The notes: generated by a model not told the origin, from the letters alone. Counted from the stretch's first letter, positions 8,157 to 16,910 are shown. The stretch: 64,000 nt of DNA from Flavobacteriales bacterium (GCA_016721005.1 JADKJM010000019.1:1-64000), one strand, 5' to 3'. Numbers and translations are program-made.

Positions 8157-9475
8157 GTGCCCGCGAGAACGTGGCGTCCAACCTGGACCGTCCGCTGCTG
8201 ATCATGTACCTGGTCCTGCTCTTCGCGGGCTGGGCCAACATCTACAGCGCGGCCTACGATCCCGACCACGCGAGCATCTTCGACCAGAGCAAGGAGTACG
8301 GCAAGCAGGCCGTGTGGATGGGCATCAGCCTCGTGCTCGGTGCGTGCATCCTGCTGGTGCATGGCGAACTCATCCGCAGCATGGCCTATGGCATCTATGC
8401 CTTCGTGATGGTGCTGCTGATCGCGGTGCTGATCTTCGGCAAGGAGGTGAATGGCGCGCGCGCGTGGTTCGGCGTGGGCAGCTTCGGTATCCAACCGGCG
8501 GAGTTCGCCAAATACGCCACCGCACTCGCCCTCACGCGTTACCTCAGCGGATTGAAAGCACTCGCCGATCTGTCCTCGCGTGTGTCCAGCGCAGCGCTCA
8601 TCCTTGCACCTGTTGCGCTGATCATGCTGCAGCCTGATACCGGCACCGCACTGGTCAGTGGCGCCTTCATCCTCGTACTCTACCGCGAAGGTCTTTCCGG
8701 CAACGTGCTGTTGCTCGCCATCCTCGCGGCCTTCCTCTCCATCCTCTCGCTCATCCTCAAGGACAGCGCGTTCGGACTGCCTTTCTCCGACAAGGAGATC
8801 CCCGGGCCGTACTTCCTGTTGGGCCTCATTGTTTTCTTCTCCATCCTCGCGTGGCTGGTGGTGCGCAACCTGGTGCTGAAGCGTATGCGCAAGCGGATGT
8901 ACGGCTACATCATCATGGGCGTGGTGAGTTCCGCGGTCTTCATCGGTAGCGTGGATTATGCCTTCGCACATGTGTTGGAGAAGCACCAGAGCGATCGCAT
9001 CTTGGTGATGCTCGGGCAACTGGAGGACCCGCAAGGACTAGGCTATAACGTGAAGCAGAGCCAGACGGCCATCGGCTCCGGCGGCTTCGCGGGCAAGGGC
9101 TACCTGGACGGCACGCTCACCAAGTTCAAGTACGTGCCCATGCAGAGCACCGATTTCATCTTCTGCACCGTGGGCGAGGAGTGGGGCTTCCTCGGCACCG
9201 CGTTCGTGGTCCTTCTCTTCACCGTGCTCATCCTGCGCATCATCCAGATCAGCGACCGACAGCGATCGAAGTTCACGCGCATCTACGCGTATTGCGTAGC
9301 GAGCATCTTCTTCCTGCACCTCATGATCAACGTGGGCATGACGATCGGCCTCGCACCGGTGATCGGTATTCCCCTGCCCTTCTTCAGCTACGGTGGAAGT
9401 AGCATGATCGGGTTCACGCTCTTGCTCGGGACGTTGATCCGGTTGGATGCGGAGAGGCTGAGTCAGTTGAGGTAG
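8153..9475 (+). CDS. rodA: Peptidoglycan glycosyltransferase RodA (SEDS family)
   Basis: 440 residues from ATG 8153, overlapping mrdA by 4 bases. It is a polytopic SEDS protein with about ten helices. Family marks include GARAWFGVGSFGIQPAEFAK, LQPDTGTALV, the AIGSGGFAGKGYLDGT loop, the DFIFCTVGEEWGFLG motif with its conserved acidic residues, and the C-terminal LPFFSYGGSSMI. RodA polymerises lipid II into glycan strands and works as a pair with PBP2. The gene is the last of the operon and is closed by a strong hairpin. Confidence 0.96.
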   Translation: MSARENVASNLDRPLLIMYLVLLFAGWANIYSAAYDPDHASIFDQSKEYGKQAVWMGISLVLGACILLVHGELIRSMAYGIYAFVMVLLIAVLIFGKEVNGARAWFGVGSFGIQPAEFAKYATALALTRYLSGLKALADLSSRVSSAALILAPVALIMLQPDTGTALVSGAFILVLYREGLSGNVLLLAILAAFLSILSLILKDSAFGLPFSDKEIPGPYFLLGLIVFFSILAWLVVRNLVLKRMRKRMYGYIIMGVVSSAVFIGSVDYAFAHVLEKHQSDRILVMLGQLEDPQGLGYNVKQSQTAIGSGGFAGKGYLDGTLTKFKYVPMQSTDFIFCTVGEEWGFLGTAFVVLLFTVLILRIIQISDRQRSKFTRIYAYCVASIFFLHLMINVGMTIGLAPVIGIPLPFFSYGGSSMIGFTLLLGTLIRLDAERLSQLR

Positions 9476-9479
9476 AACC

Positions 9480-9515
9480 AACAAGCCCCGACGGTCTTCA
9501 CCATCGGGGCTTGTT
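9480..9515. terminator. Bidirectional terminator between rodA and ppiD
   Basis: The 12-bp perfect stem AACAAGCCCCGA / TCGGGGCTTGTT is extended inside by GGT/ACC around a short CTTCA-type loop. It lies between two convergent genes. The A/T-rich outer ends provide short U-tracts in both directions. Confidence 0.85.
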
Positions 9516-9537
9516 CGATCCGTGCGGATCCGAGGTC

Positions 9538-11610
9538 CTAGTAGAACATGTAGCGGTGATCCACCACGCCACTGGCTTCCTTCAGCGCGTTGAAGACACC
9601 GTTCTCGGCGCGGCTCTGCACGCGGCTCAGTAGGCTGCTGCGGTCGCCGCTGATGTCGCCATCGGCAGGTGCGTCGGTCTTGGTGGTCATGCTCACCACG
9701 TACATCGCTTGGTCGCCTTTCAGCGGGACGCTGGTCTGTCCGTTCTGCAGCGCGAAGATCTGTCCCACCACTTCATACTCGCTGGTGCCGCCGGGGATGT
9801 TGAACGCGTTGTAAAGCATGTCCGTGGCGGTCTGTACGCTCACGTTCATCTCGGTGGCCAAGGCGTTCAGGTCGGTCTTGCCCTGCATCTTGGCAGTGAA
9901 AGCCTCGGCCTTCTTCTGCTTCACCACTTCCTTGGTGAAGGGCTCGCGCACATCCTCGATGTCCGGCGCGCCTTCGGCCTTCACGGCGTTCAGCACGCTC
10001 ACCACGTAGTTCTCACCGGCGTCCTTCGGGTCGCTCACCTTGCCGACCTCAGCACGGTTCACCCAACTGATCACGGAGGCGGGTTGCTGTAGGCCCTGCA
10101 CGAACTTGGAGTCCACGCTGAAGTCCTTCACTTCGGTCATTTGCAGGCCGAGTGAATCGGCAGCGGCCTTCATGGCATCATGGTTCTTGTAACGCAGCGA
10201 GAAATCGTTGGCGCGCTTGTACACTTCCTTGAAGGTTGCGGGTGATGGCTTTACCGGCCGGTCCACGGTGATCACGCGACGCTCCGAGCGGTTGCGCTGG
10301 CCAAGCACTTCCACGATGTGGAAACCGAAATCGGTCTTGCAGATGGTGATGGCACCCACCTTCTGGTCGAAGCTGGCCGCCGTGAACTCGGGGACCATCT
10401 GCTTCTTGTCGAACCACTCGTACACACCACCGTTGCTCACGCTGCCGGGGTCGTCGCTGAACTTGGTGACCATGTCCGCGAACTTGGTGCGGTCCTTCTT
10501 CACCACGGCGAGCAGGCTGTCGGCGCGGGGTTTCACTTGGGCCTCATCGCGGCCCTTCTGGGTGCTCAGGAGGATGTGGCGCACGCGGGCCTCGGGGATG
10601 TCCGCGAGTTCCTTCACCTTCACAAGTTTCACCTGTTCGCCTTCCACGAAGGGTCCGATCACGGTACCCACGGAAGCGTGGATGATCAGCGAATCGTTCA
10701 TCGCATCGGCCGTGCCTTCGGTGTAGGGCACCTTGCTGTAGGCGCGCGAAGCGGCGTTCGCCACCACGAAGGTGGAATCATCGGCCGCTGTCTCGAAGGG
10801 TTCCTTCAAGCCGCCGACCTCCTTCATGATCGCTTCGCGATCGGGACCGGTGGCCACTACGGGGAACAGGACGTATTCGAAGGTGCGCGATGCCTTCTGC
10901 TTGTACTTGGGGTCGTTCTTGTGCTGGTCGTAGTAGCGCCGCAGGTCCTGGTCGCTCACCGCGTACAGGCTGTCCGGCTCGGCGTCGTACCGCTTGGCCA
11001 CGAAGTTGAATGTGGCGCGGGTGTTCTTCCCATTGAACTCATCACGCGCCTGGGCGCTGTTCACGAAGAGGCTCTTCTTCACCAGGATGGAATACTTCGC
11101 ATACAAGCGGTTCTCCTGGATACGACGGCTCTGGATCTCGTGGTACACCGGCGCGTTCAATTGCACACGATCGAAGTACCCGCGCAATTTCTCGCGGTCC
11201 ACTTGCCCATCGGGTCCTTGGAACTGGCCCTTGAACTCGGGCAGGATATTGTCCCCGAAGCGGATGTCGTCGTATTCCGGCTTGGTGATGGTGAAACCGG
11301 CTTCGGTCACCTGGTCCATCATCACGCGCGATTTCACCATCTCGTTCCACACCGTGTTGCGGACCTGCTCGGTCAGCTGTGGACTGGCGGGTTGGTTGAA
11401 ATCGTTGCGGTAACTCTCCACTTCGTCGGAAACGCGGCGCTCATACTCGGCCACGCTGATCTCCTCACCGCCGGCCTCGCCGAGCACTTGGTCCTGCCTG
11501 CCCTTACCGCGGCCCGAAAGGAGCTCTCCAAGGATGAAGAGCAACAACGCTCCACCGATAATACCGACCAGGAGCCCACTGCGCTCACGGATCTTGCCGA
11601 TAACTGCCAT
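9538..11610 (-). CDS. ppiD: Periplasmic chaperone / peptidyl-prolyl isomerase, PpiD type
   Basis: 690 residues. A single N-terminal membrane helix (about 11-31, LLVGIIGGALLLFILGELL) anchors a SurA_N-type chaperone region with a long helical linker (about 35-330). A parvulin rotamase domain follows at about 338-445 (VRHILLSTQKGRDEA, FADMVTKFSDDPGS, GGVYEWFDKKQMVPEF, DFGFHIVEVLG), then a C-terminal extension. It helps outer-membrane proteins fold after crossing the inner membrane. It is the last gene of the coaX-lptC block but probably has its own promoter. Length and domain order match PpiD/SurA-N proteins of Bacteroidota. Confidence 0.92.
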   Translation of the reverse strand: MAVIGKIRERSGLLVGIIGGALLLFILGELLSGRGKGRQDQVLGEAGGEEISVAEYERRVSDEVESYRNDFNQPASPQLTEQVRNTVWNEMVKSRVMMDQVTEAGFTITKPEYDDIRFGDNILPEFKGQFQGPDGQVDREKLRGYFDRVQLNAPVYHEIQSRRIQENRLYAKYSILVKKSLFVNSAQARDEFNGKNTRATFNFVAKRYDAEPDSLYAVSDQDLRRYYDQHKNDPKYKQKASRTFEYVLFPVVATGPDREAIMKEVGGLKEPFETAADDSTFVVANAASRAYSKVPYTEGTADAMNDSLIIHASVGTVIGPFVEGEQVKLVKVKELADIPEARVRHILLSTQKGRDEAQVKPRADSLLAVVKKDRTKFADMVTKFSDDPGSVSNGGVYEWFDKKQMVPEFTAASFDQKVGAITICKTDFGFHIVEVLGQRNRSERRVITVDRPVKPSPATFKEVYKRANDFSLRYKNHDAMKAAADSLGLQMTEVKDFSVDSKFVQGLQQPASVISWVNRAEVGKVSDPKDAGENYVVSVLNAVKAEGAPDIEDVREPFTKEVVKQKKAEAFTAKMQGKTDLNALATEMNVSVQTATDMLYNAFNIPGGTSEYEVVGQIFALQNGQTSVPLKGDQAMYVVSMTTKTDAPADGDISGDRSSLLSRVQSRAENGVFNALKEASGVVDHRYMFY

Positions 11611-11631
11611 AGCCTTCTTGAATTGGGGCTG

Positions 11632-11639
11632 CGAATATA
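11632..11639 (-). promoter_or_regulatory. Possible -7 box TATATTCG of ppiD
   Basis: One mismatch to TAnnTTTG, 21 bases before the ppiD ATG, within a 147-base gap after the upstream gene. The gap shows no other feature. Confidence 0.4.
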
Positions 11640-11757
11640 GGGTGCCCGTTCCTACGAGGAAGAGCGGAAATACCGGGGTTCATGCGGGAGGGGTCTAGGA
11701 ACCCATTTTCACGCGGAGGCGCGGGGAACTCTTCTTTTCGACTCCACCGCCAGTCCT

Positions 11758-13050
11758 TTACCCTAAGAACCCTTTCGGCGGGTCGATCACATGCAGCCGT
11801 ACCAAGTCGATGCGGCCGTGGACCGTTTGGGCGATGGTGAGGCGGAAGGGTGGTAGTTCGAGCACCTCCTCTTGCTCCGGAAGACCGCCCGTAGCATGCA
11901 TGATATAGCCCGCCAGCGTGTCGTATTCCTCGTTCTCAGGAATGTCCAGGCCGTGAACCTCGCGTAAGCGCGATACCTCCAAGCGACCGCTCAACAGGAA
12001 TTCGTCCGGAGCGAGCTTTTCCTCAATATCCTCCGGGGTATCATGTTCATCCTCGATGTCGCCGACGATGGTCTCCACCACGTCCTCCATGGTCAGCACA
12101 CCGGCCGTACCTCCGAATTCATCCACCACTACGGCCAGGTGGGTGCGCTGTTTGATGAAGAGCTGGAGCACTTCGTCCGCCGGCATGGTGCCGGGAATGA
12201 AATTCACCGGACGCAGGACCGAGCGGATGGTGCGCGGGTGGCGGAAGAGTTCGTACCCATGCACATAGCCGATCATGTTGTCGACGCTGTCCTTGTACAC
12301 CAGCAATTTGCTCAGGCCGGTATCCGTGAAGCGGCGATGCAGGACCTCCATGGGTTCCTCCACATCCAGGGCCTCGATGCGCGCGCGCGGCACCATGAGG
12401 TCGCGCACCTTGATGCTGCTCAATTCGAGCGTATTGCGGAAGTACTCCACTTCGGCATCCAGGGTATTCTCCTTGGTCTCGCCCGCGCTGAGTTCACGCA
12501 GGAATTCATCCAGGTCGATGCGCCCGAACGCGAGTTGGCCGGGCTTGGAACGCACACCGATCAGGCGCAACGCCACCTCACTGATCCCGGTCATGATCAT
12601 CATGGGCAACCACAGCACGAAGTAGAGCACCTGTAACGGCAAAGCGAACGCGCTGAGCATGCGGTTCGGGTCGAGGCGGAAGAGTGCTTTGGGCAGGAAT
12701 TCGGCCAGAACCAGGATGATGAGGGTGCTGATGATCGTCTGACCCACCAATGCGAAGGCGTGTCCGAGTCCCATGCGCAGGAGCCAGGGTTCCATCACAC
12801 GCGCCATGACCACACCATAGACCACCAATGCGATGTTGTTCCCCACGAGCAGTGCACCGATGACCCGAGCGGGACGGCGTTGCATGGCGGCGATGAGACG
12901 CGCCCAGATGGCACCACGGTTCCGTTCCAGCTCGATGTACAGCTTGTTGCTGGACACGAAGGCGATCTCCAGCCCCGAGCAAAGCGCGGAGACCAGCATG
13001 GCCAGGATGATCAGCAGAAGGTCAGCGGGGGTCAACAAGGGAAAGGGCAA
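11758..13050 (-). CDS. CBS-domain membrane protein of the CorC/HlyC (CNNM) family
   Basis: 430 residues. The N-terminal CNNM/DUF21 domain has four hydrophobic segments (about 1-190, with the conserved GLEIAFVSSNKL and LAEFLPKALFR). A CBS pair follows at about 205-330 (VRDLMVPRARIEALD, LAVVVDEFGGTAGVLTMEDV), and a CorC_HlyC C-terminal domain ends at about 425. Members are implicated in magnesium or cobalt handling, and relatives in gliding bacteria are called GldE; I cannot separate these here. The start is TTG at 13050: no in-frame ATG is nearby, and a TATCTTCG promoter box ends four bases upstream, so a leaderless TTG start is the simplest reading. Confidence 0.88.
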   Translation of the reverse strand: MPFPLLTPADLLLIILAMLVSALCSGLEIAFVSSNKLYIELERNRGAIWARLIAAMQRRPARVIGALLVGNNIALVVYGVVMARVMEPWLLRMGLGHAFALVGQTIISTLIILVLAEFLPKALFRLDPNRMLSAFALPLQVLYFVLWLPMMIMTGISEVALRLIGVRSKPGQLAFGRIDLDEFLRELSAGETKENTLDAEVEYFRNTLELSSIKVRDLMVPRARIEALDVEEPMEVLHRRFTDTGLSKLLVYKDSVDNMIGYVHGYELFRHPRTIRSVLRPVNFIPGTMPADEVLQLFIKQRTHLAVVVDEFGGTAGVLTMEDVVETIVGDIEDEHDTPEDIEEKLAPDEFLLSGRLEVSRLREVHGLDIPENEEYDTLAGYIMHATGGLPEQEEVLELPPFRLTIAQTVHGRIDLVRLHVIDPPKGFLG

Positions 13051-13054
13051 TGGG

Positions 13055-13062
13055 CGAAGATA
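13055..13062 (-). promoter_or_regulatory. -7 box TATCTTCG before the CorC/HlyC-like gene
   Basis: The box lies four bases from the TTG start at 13050 and decides that start. It sits in the 32-base gap after the small membrane protein gene. Confidence 0.5.
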
Positions 13063-13082
13063 ACCGGCACTACAAGGCCGGG

Positions 13083-13304
13083 TCAGGCCTTACCGCGCTG
13101 GCGGTCCTCCATGGCCTCCAACTTACGCCGGGTGATGCGGCGGAAGAAGAACATGGCCCCGGCGATGCCCGGTAGGAAGAGCCATTGGCCACCGATCTCC
13201 CAGCCATCGGTGAAGATCACCCAGAGCGCGGCCACCAGCGTGCCGATGGTCACGGCCAGCCAGAAGTGCTCCATGAAATGGCTGAGTCGTCGCAGTGTTC
13301 CCAT
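13083..13304 (-). CDS. Small conserved membrane protein of the lptC neighbourhood
   Basis: 73 residues with two hydrophobic stretches (about 13-32, FWLAVTIGTLVAALWVIF, and 40-52, LFLPGIAGAMFFF) and a highly basic, charged tail (RRITRRKLEAMEDRQRGKA). Small two-helix proteins at this position, between lptC and a CorC-type gene, recur in Bacteroidota; their function is unknown. It starts three bases after the lptC stop, so it is clearly cotranscribed. Confidence 0.7.
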   Translation of the reverse strand: MGTLRRLSHFMEHFWLAVTIGTLVAALWVIFTDGWEIGGQWLFLPGIAGAMFFFRRITRRKLEAMEDRQRGKA

Positions 13305-13307
13305 CGG

Positions 13308-13883
13308 TCAAGGTTCTTGGTCGGCCAAGGTATCGCCCTGTAGGTGAAGCACCCCGGTCACCCGGCGGATCACGTAGCTGCTGAAATCCTCGGCGGCATC
13401 CAGGCCTTGCCCGTGGATCACATCATCTCCGCGTTGCACGCGCACGGCCTTGTCGGTACGTACCCGAGCGCTGTCCTGCTCCCATGTGAGTTGCTCGGTC
13501 TCCAACCGTTCTCCCTTCGTGTTGATGAAGACCACCTGATCATATACCTCCATGCGCTTGCTGCCGGGCCAGATGGTGCCGCGCCGCGCCGTGAGCAAGC
13601 TGCCCGGCCTACCGTCGGTGGTGTAGAACTGGAGTTCCAGCCCTTCGGTGATCTCGGTGCGTTCGGGTTTGGTCCTCCACTCCGCGATGCGTCCCGCACG
13701 AAGACGATCACGCACGATCCCCGAATCGGAGTAGAGGTATTCGGCGCCGGTGGTCACGCGGTCCGGAACCAGTTCGGGAAGCTCTACGGCCGCCACCTTG
13801 TCCAGGTCGTTCTTGCACGACGCTAGAAGCACGAGTAGAAGTAGGACCAGTCCGAAGCGTGTCATCTCCCACCTGCGATTCAT
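13308..13883 (-). CDS. lptC: LPS export periplasmic lipoprotein LptC
   Basis: 191 residues from ATG 13883. The N-terminus is a lipoprotein signal with lipobox LLASC (Cys23), unlike the membrane-anchored LptC of E. coli but usual in Bacteroidota. The remainder shows the LptC/OstA-like beta-jellyroll repeats (GLELQFYTTDGRPGSLLTA, ARRGTIWPGSKRMEVYDQVV, VRTDKAVRVQRGDDVIHGQG), which bind lipopolysaccharide on its way from LptB2FG to LptA. ATG 13865 is a possible alternative start. It lies 29 bases after a FadL-like gene and 3 bases before the small membrane protein gene. Confidence 0.88.
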   Translation of the reverse strand: MNRRWEMTRFGLVLLLLVLLASCKNDLDKVAAVELPELVPDRVTTGAEYLYSDSGIVRDRLRAGRIAEWRTKPERTEITEGLELQFYTTDGRPGSLLTARRGTIWPGSKRMEVYDQVVFINTKGERLETEQLTWEQDSARVRTDKAVRVQRGDDVIHGQGLDAAEDFSSYVIRRVTGVLHLQGDTLADQEP

Positions 13884-13912
13884 GAAGGATCCCTTCCGCA
13901 CGGGAAGGTCCT

Positions 13913-15400
13913 CTATTCGATCCGGCGCTTTCTGAACCACGGTTCAGTGAATTCCGGGGTGATACTGACACCGACCATGATATTGGTGTAGCGCTCCAGT
14001 AACAGGCCGTCCGAAGTGGTGCCTCGCTGACCGATCTCGGCGCCAAGGTTCAACCGGCTGCGTGTGCGCGAACCCATGAGCGGCAAGGCCACGCCGAAAC
14101 TCACGCCCGCTTGGGTGAGCGGGGTGCCCTTCACGGAGATGTAATCGTCCGTGTACCGCACGCCGGCTCGATAGATGGTGCGCTCCACGAATGAACCGCC
14201 CTCCTCACCGGCCGGCCGGAACGAAGCGCCGATGGTGTACGACGTACCGGCCACCAGCGTGCTGCGTTGATCGTAGCCCTCCACGTTCACCTCGGACTTC
14301 GACCAATCACGACGCCGCAGGTCAGCGGTCACCATCCAGTGTTTGTTGAACAATGCGAAACCGAACCCGATCTCCGGGGGAAGTTCGAGCCGACCCTGCG
14401 CCCCGTCGATCAAGAATGCCGTGTCTCGCGGGAATTCCACCCCGGTGCTGCTCAAGGAGAAGTTGTGCGCCACACTCGTGTTGCGCGCTTTGAGTGATGC
14501 CGGAAGTTCCATGCTCAGTCCGATCCGGAACCGCAACGGACCCGGCGTTCTCTTTGGCAAGCGCACCGGCTTACGATCGGCAGGCTCCTTCCCGCTGTTC
14601 AACCATTCGTTCTCCAGGTGACGGTCACGCGCTTGCAGCCGCTCGATACGCGCACGCATCCGGGCTTGCGCCCGCTCCACACCGATGAGGTCATCCACGT
14701 ACTGGATCCCCACGGTGCCCATCGGCGAACGGACCACGAGGGAGGAGGTGATGGTGCTATTGTAGTACCCGCTGCCCGCAGGGTAATAGGCCTTACGGGT
14801 ATTGTCAATGGTGCCGAAGAGGTAATCGAAATTGGCGCCAACGGACAGCCGCCCACCGCGCGAAAGCGAGTCGGACCGTTGCCAGATCACACGGCCCAGT
14901 CCAAAGAAGGCCCGGTTCAATCCGCCGGTGCCGGTGTACTGGAAGGTGGTCGTTCCACCCTCCACTGTAACGGCTTCATTCAAGGTATACCCCACATTGC
15001 TGGTCGGCTGTAAGCCCATGGCCAGCCCCCACTTCCCGCGTCCGAAGGGGATCCCGAGGGTCAGTCCTTGGTACCGCGTGTTCCGCCCCGTGCTCTCCAC
15101 GGCGCTCGTCTCGAAACGCAGGTTGCGCACCTCGAGGCCGGTCTCGAATACCGTGTGGACCAAGTGAGGATAGGATGCAGGATTCACCCGTGACACACTG
15201 TACGGGTCGGCCAAGGCCACACCCGTTCCGCCCATGAGCGCTTGGGTGATCTGTGCGGCACCCGAGAGGTCGCCGAAGCCGAACGCCGAATACGGCGAAC
15301 CACTACCCTGCGGCCCCTGACCCGACGTCAGTGCCGGTACCAGGATGGCGAGGAGCAGGGTAGCAAGCTTGGTGCTTGAGTATGAGGCGATAACCTTCAA
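13913..15400 (-). CDS. FadL/OMPP1-like outer-membrane protein
   Basis: 495 residues. The signal peptide runs to about residue 27 (LATLLLAILVPALTSGQ). The mature N-terminus GSPYSAFGFGDLSGAAQITQ, followed by GGTGVALADPYSVSRVNPAS, is typical of the Bacteroidota FadL-like long-chain transporter family: a helical hatch start with an NPA motif, then repeated amphipathic strands. Proteins of this type carry hydrophobic molecules across the outer membrane; the substrate here is unknown. A charged, probably helical insert lies at about 235-265 (RAQARMRARIERLQAR). The coding start overlaps the 3' end of coaX by 98 bases, supported by the signal peptide. Confidence 0.82.
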   Translation of the reverse strand: MKVIASYSSTKLATLLLAILVPALTSGQGPQGSGSPYSAFGFGDLSGAAQITQALMGGTGVALADPYSVSRVNPASYPHLVHTVFETGLEVRNLRFETSAVESTGRNTRYQGLTLGIPFGRGKWGLAMGLQPTSNVGYTLNEAVTVEGGTTTFQYTGTGGLNRAFFGLGRVIWQRSDSLSRGGRLSVGANFDYLFGTIDNTRKAYYPAGSGYYNSTITSSLVVRSPMGTVGIQYVDDLIGVERAQARMRARIERLQARDRHLENEWLNSGKEPADRKPVRLPKRTPGPLRFRIGLSMELPASLKARNTSVAHNFSLSSTGVEFPRDTAFLIDGAQGRLELPPEIGFGFALFNKHWMVTADLRRRDWSKSEVNVEGYDQRSTLVAGTSYTIGASFRPAGEEGGSFVERTIYRAGVRYTDDYISVKGTPLTQAGVSFGVALPLMGSRTRSRLNLGAEIGQRGTTSDGLLLERYTNIMVGVSITPEFTEPWFRKRRIE

Positions 15401-16088
15401 GGGTCAGAAATGGGTGTGCAAAGATGCCGCTTTTCATTCCGCGGGCGAATGGCAAGGCATCGCCGCCGGTGAGGACAACGGCCCCATCGGGCGAATGGTG
15501 TGTGTGGCTGGCTATGAAGGTCCGAAGTTCACCGAGCACACCGTGATGGATCCCGGCCTGCAATGCCCCGACTGTCGAGGTCGCGAAATGGTCGTGAATG
15601 TGGATGTGATCCACCAGCGGCAGCCGTGCGCTGTACGCATGCATCGCCTTGGCGCGCATGTGCGCACCCGGCGTGATGGCACCACCGAGATAAGCGCCGG
15701 TCGCGTCCACCCGATCGTAGGTGATGCAGGTCCCCAGATCGACCGCAAGCACGGCGCGCCCTGGGAAGAGTGCAGCAGCAGCCACCGCGTTGGCGAGGCG
15801 GTCCGCACCGAGCGTGTCCTTGGTGGTATACGCATTCCTCACCGGGGCCGGTGTGGCTCCGGTGATCACAAGCGTCGGTGCGATCGCCATCAGTTGTTCA
15901 AGGATCGCATCATCCGCCCTCGCGACGGAACCCCATGCAATGGCGTCGGGTCGCAGCGCCTGCACGACCGCAAAGAGGCCTAAGGGATCATCCGATGGAA
16001 GCACGCGGTGTTCCACCATTCCCTCTCCGGCGAAAAGGCCGAGCTTGATCCGGGTATTCCCCGCGTCGATCACCAAGTGCCTGACCAT
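15303..16088 (-). CDS. coaX: Type III pantothenate kinase
   Basis: 261 residues. The ASKHA kinase motifs are intact: phosphate-1 VIDAGNTRIKLG (Asp8), GADRLANAVAAAALFPGRAVLAVDLGTCITYD (DLGTCITYD), and GGAITPG. It phosphorylates pantothenate in the first step of coenzyme A synthesis, and the family is insensitive to CoA feedback. The last 25 or so residues, rich in Pro and Gly, extend beyond usual family length and are encoded inside the signal-peptide region of the next gene. It is divergent from tRNA-Phe. Confidence 0.93.
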   Translation of the reverse strand: MVRHLVIDAGNTRIKLGLFAGEGMVEHRVLPSDDPLGLFAVVQALRPDAIAWGSVARADDAILEQLMAIAPTLVITGATPAPVRNAYTTKDTLGADRLANAVAAAALFPGRAVLAVDLGTCITYDRVDATGAYLGGAITPGAHMRAKAMHAYSARLPLVDHIHIHDHFATSTVGALQAGIHHGVLGELRTFIASHTHHSPDGAVVLTGGDALPFARGMKSGIFAHPFLTLEGYRLILKHQACYPAPRHPGTGTDVGSGAAG

Positions 16089-16113
16089 CCTGTGCGTGGA
16101 AGTGATGCTTGTC

Positions 16114-16121
16114 TATATTTG
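16114..16121 (+). promoter_or_regulatory. Promoter of tRNA-Phe (TATATTTG)
   Basis: A perfect TAnnTTTG -7 box. A TGTG at 16091-16094, exactly 19 bases upstream, is one mismatch from the TTTG -33 element. This is the best two-part Bacteroidota promoter seen in the window. Confidence 0.7.
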
Positions 16122-16132
16122 CCGCCCTCATT

Positions 16133-16153
16133 CGGCGCCCATGTTGGGCGCCG
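16133..16153. repeat. Perfect hairpin in the tRNA-Phe leader
   Basis: The 9-bp stem CGGCGCCCA / TGGGCGCCG has a three-base loop and lies between the promoter and the mature tRNA 5' end at 16171. It could be a processing signal for the tRNA precursor or a protein-binding palindrome. Confidence 0.6.
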
Positions 16154-16170
16154 CTGATCCAGCAAAGAAC

Positions 16171-16243
16171 GGTGCCTTAGCTCAGCTGGTAGAGCAACGG
16201 ATTGAAAATCCGTGTGTCCCCAGTTCGATTCTGGGAGGCACCA
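16171..16243 (+). tRNA. tRNA-Phe (GAA)
   Basis: 73 bases. The acceptor stem GGTGCCT/AGGCACC has discriminator A. The D arm is GCTCAGCTGGTAGAGC, the anticodon loop TTGAAAA reads GAA, and the T arm is CCCCAGTTCGATTCTGGGA. CCA is not encoded. An intrinsic terminator follows 10 bases later. Confidence 0.97.
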
Positions 16244-16253
16244 CAGGAACAAG

Positions 16254-16276
16254 GAACCCCGGGCGACCCGGGGTTC
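16254..16276 (+). terminator. Terminator of tRNA-Phe
   Basis: The 10-bp perfect stem GAACCCCGGG / CCCGGGGTTC has loop CGA and is followed by TTTC. The convergent HD-domain gene ends 27 bases further on, so the hairpin may serve both directions. Confidence 0.85.
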
Positions 16277-16302
16277 TTTCATTCCGGCCTACGCCCACGC
16301 GA

Positions 16303-16887
16303 TCAATGCGAGGCCAACCACTCGCGCACACCCTGTAGATGCACGTGTTTCTGTGGCTCGCGCGTGCGTTTGTTCGTTGTGGTGAAGTAGCTGTGTCGCT
16401 CCAGGAAACGTTCTTGCAACTCATTCCACTCCTTCTCGGTATGCAACACGCCGTAGGTGCGCATCTCCTGAAAGAGCGATCGCCCGATCCGCTCGAAGTC
16501 GCCGCGCCCCAAGTAGTCCAGGTCCGCATCGCACAATACCCGACTGAGTTTGTTATGCGGAGTTTGCGGAATGTGCGTGGCCATGATCATGTCGCAGATC
16601 AATTCGAGCTGTCGTTCATTGAACCCGAAGCCCGGCAAGACAGCACGCGCGATCCGGCAGCCCGCCTCTTCGTGCTCGATATCCTGTACCGTGAATCCGG
16701 AATCGTGATACAACGCTGCGATCTTCAACAGGACCAACCCTTCTCCGGTAACGCCTTCCTCCTCCGCGATACTGATCGCGCTGGCGTAGACATCCAGCGT
16801 GTGCTCCAGACTATGATAGGTACGTCCAGCCGGGAGCTCGGCCTTGAGCTTCGCAAGGATATAGGCCTTGGCTCCTTGGGTGTCCAT
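16303..16887 (-). CDS. HD-domain phosphohydrolase
   Basis: 194 residues. Metal-binding HD motifs are visible: His25 and His28 in YHSLEHTLDVY, H-D in IAALYHDSGF, a His in MIMATHIPQTP, and the closing Asp in CDADLDYLG. Members hydrolyse phosphates of nucleotides or cyclic dinucleotides; stand-alone proteins like this in Bacteroidota have no assigned substrate. It is divergent from the histidine kinase gene, with facing promoter boxes nine bases apart, which may tie their control together. Confidence 0.8.
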   Translation of the reverse strand: MDTQGAKAYILAKLKAELPAGRTYHSLEHTLDVYASAISIAEEEGVTGEGLVLLKIAALYHDSGFTVQDIEHEEAGCRIARAVLPGFGFNERQLELICDMIMATHIPQTPHNKLSRVLCDADLDYLGRGDFERIGRSLFQEMRTYGVLHTEKEWNELQERFLERHSYFTTTNKRTREPQKHVHLQGVREWLASH

Positions 16888-16910
16888 GATGAATGGCCGC
16901 CCAATATAGC

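Noticed and set aside
7751..9034. Minus-strand 427-residue open frame across mrdA and rodA
   Set aside because: Low-complexity His/Glu/Asp-rich translation; the real genes on the plus strand have intact active-site motifs.
10318..11640. Plus-strand 440-residue open frame opposite ppiD
   Set aside because: Antisense shadow; ppiD on the minus strand is a full-length domain match.
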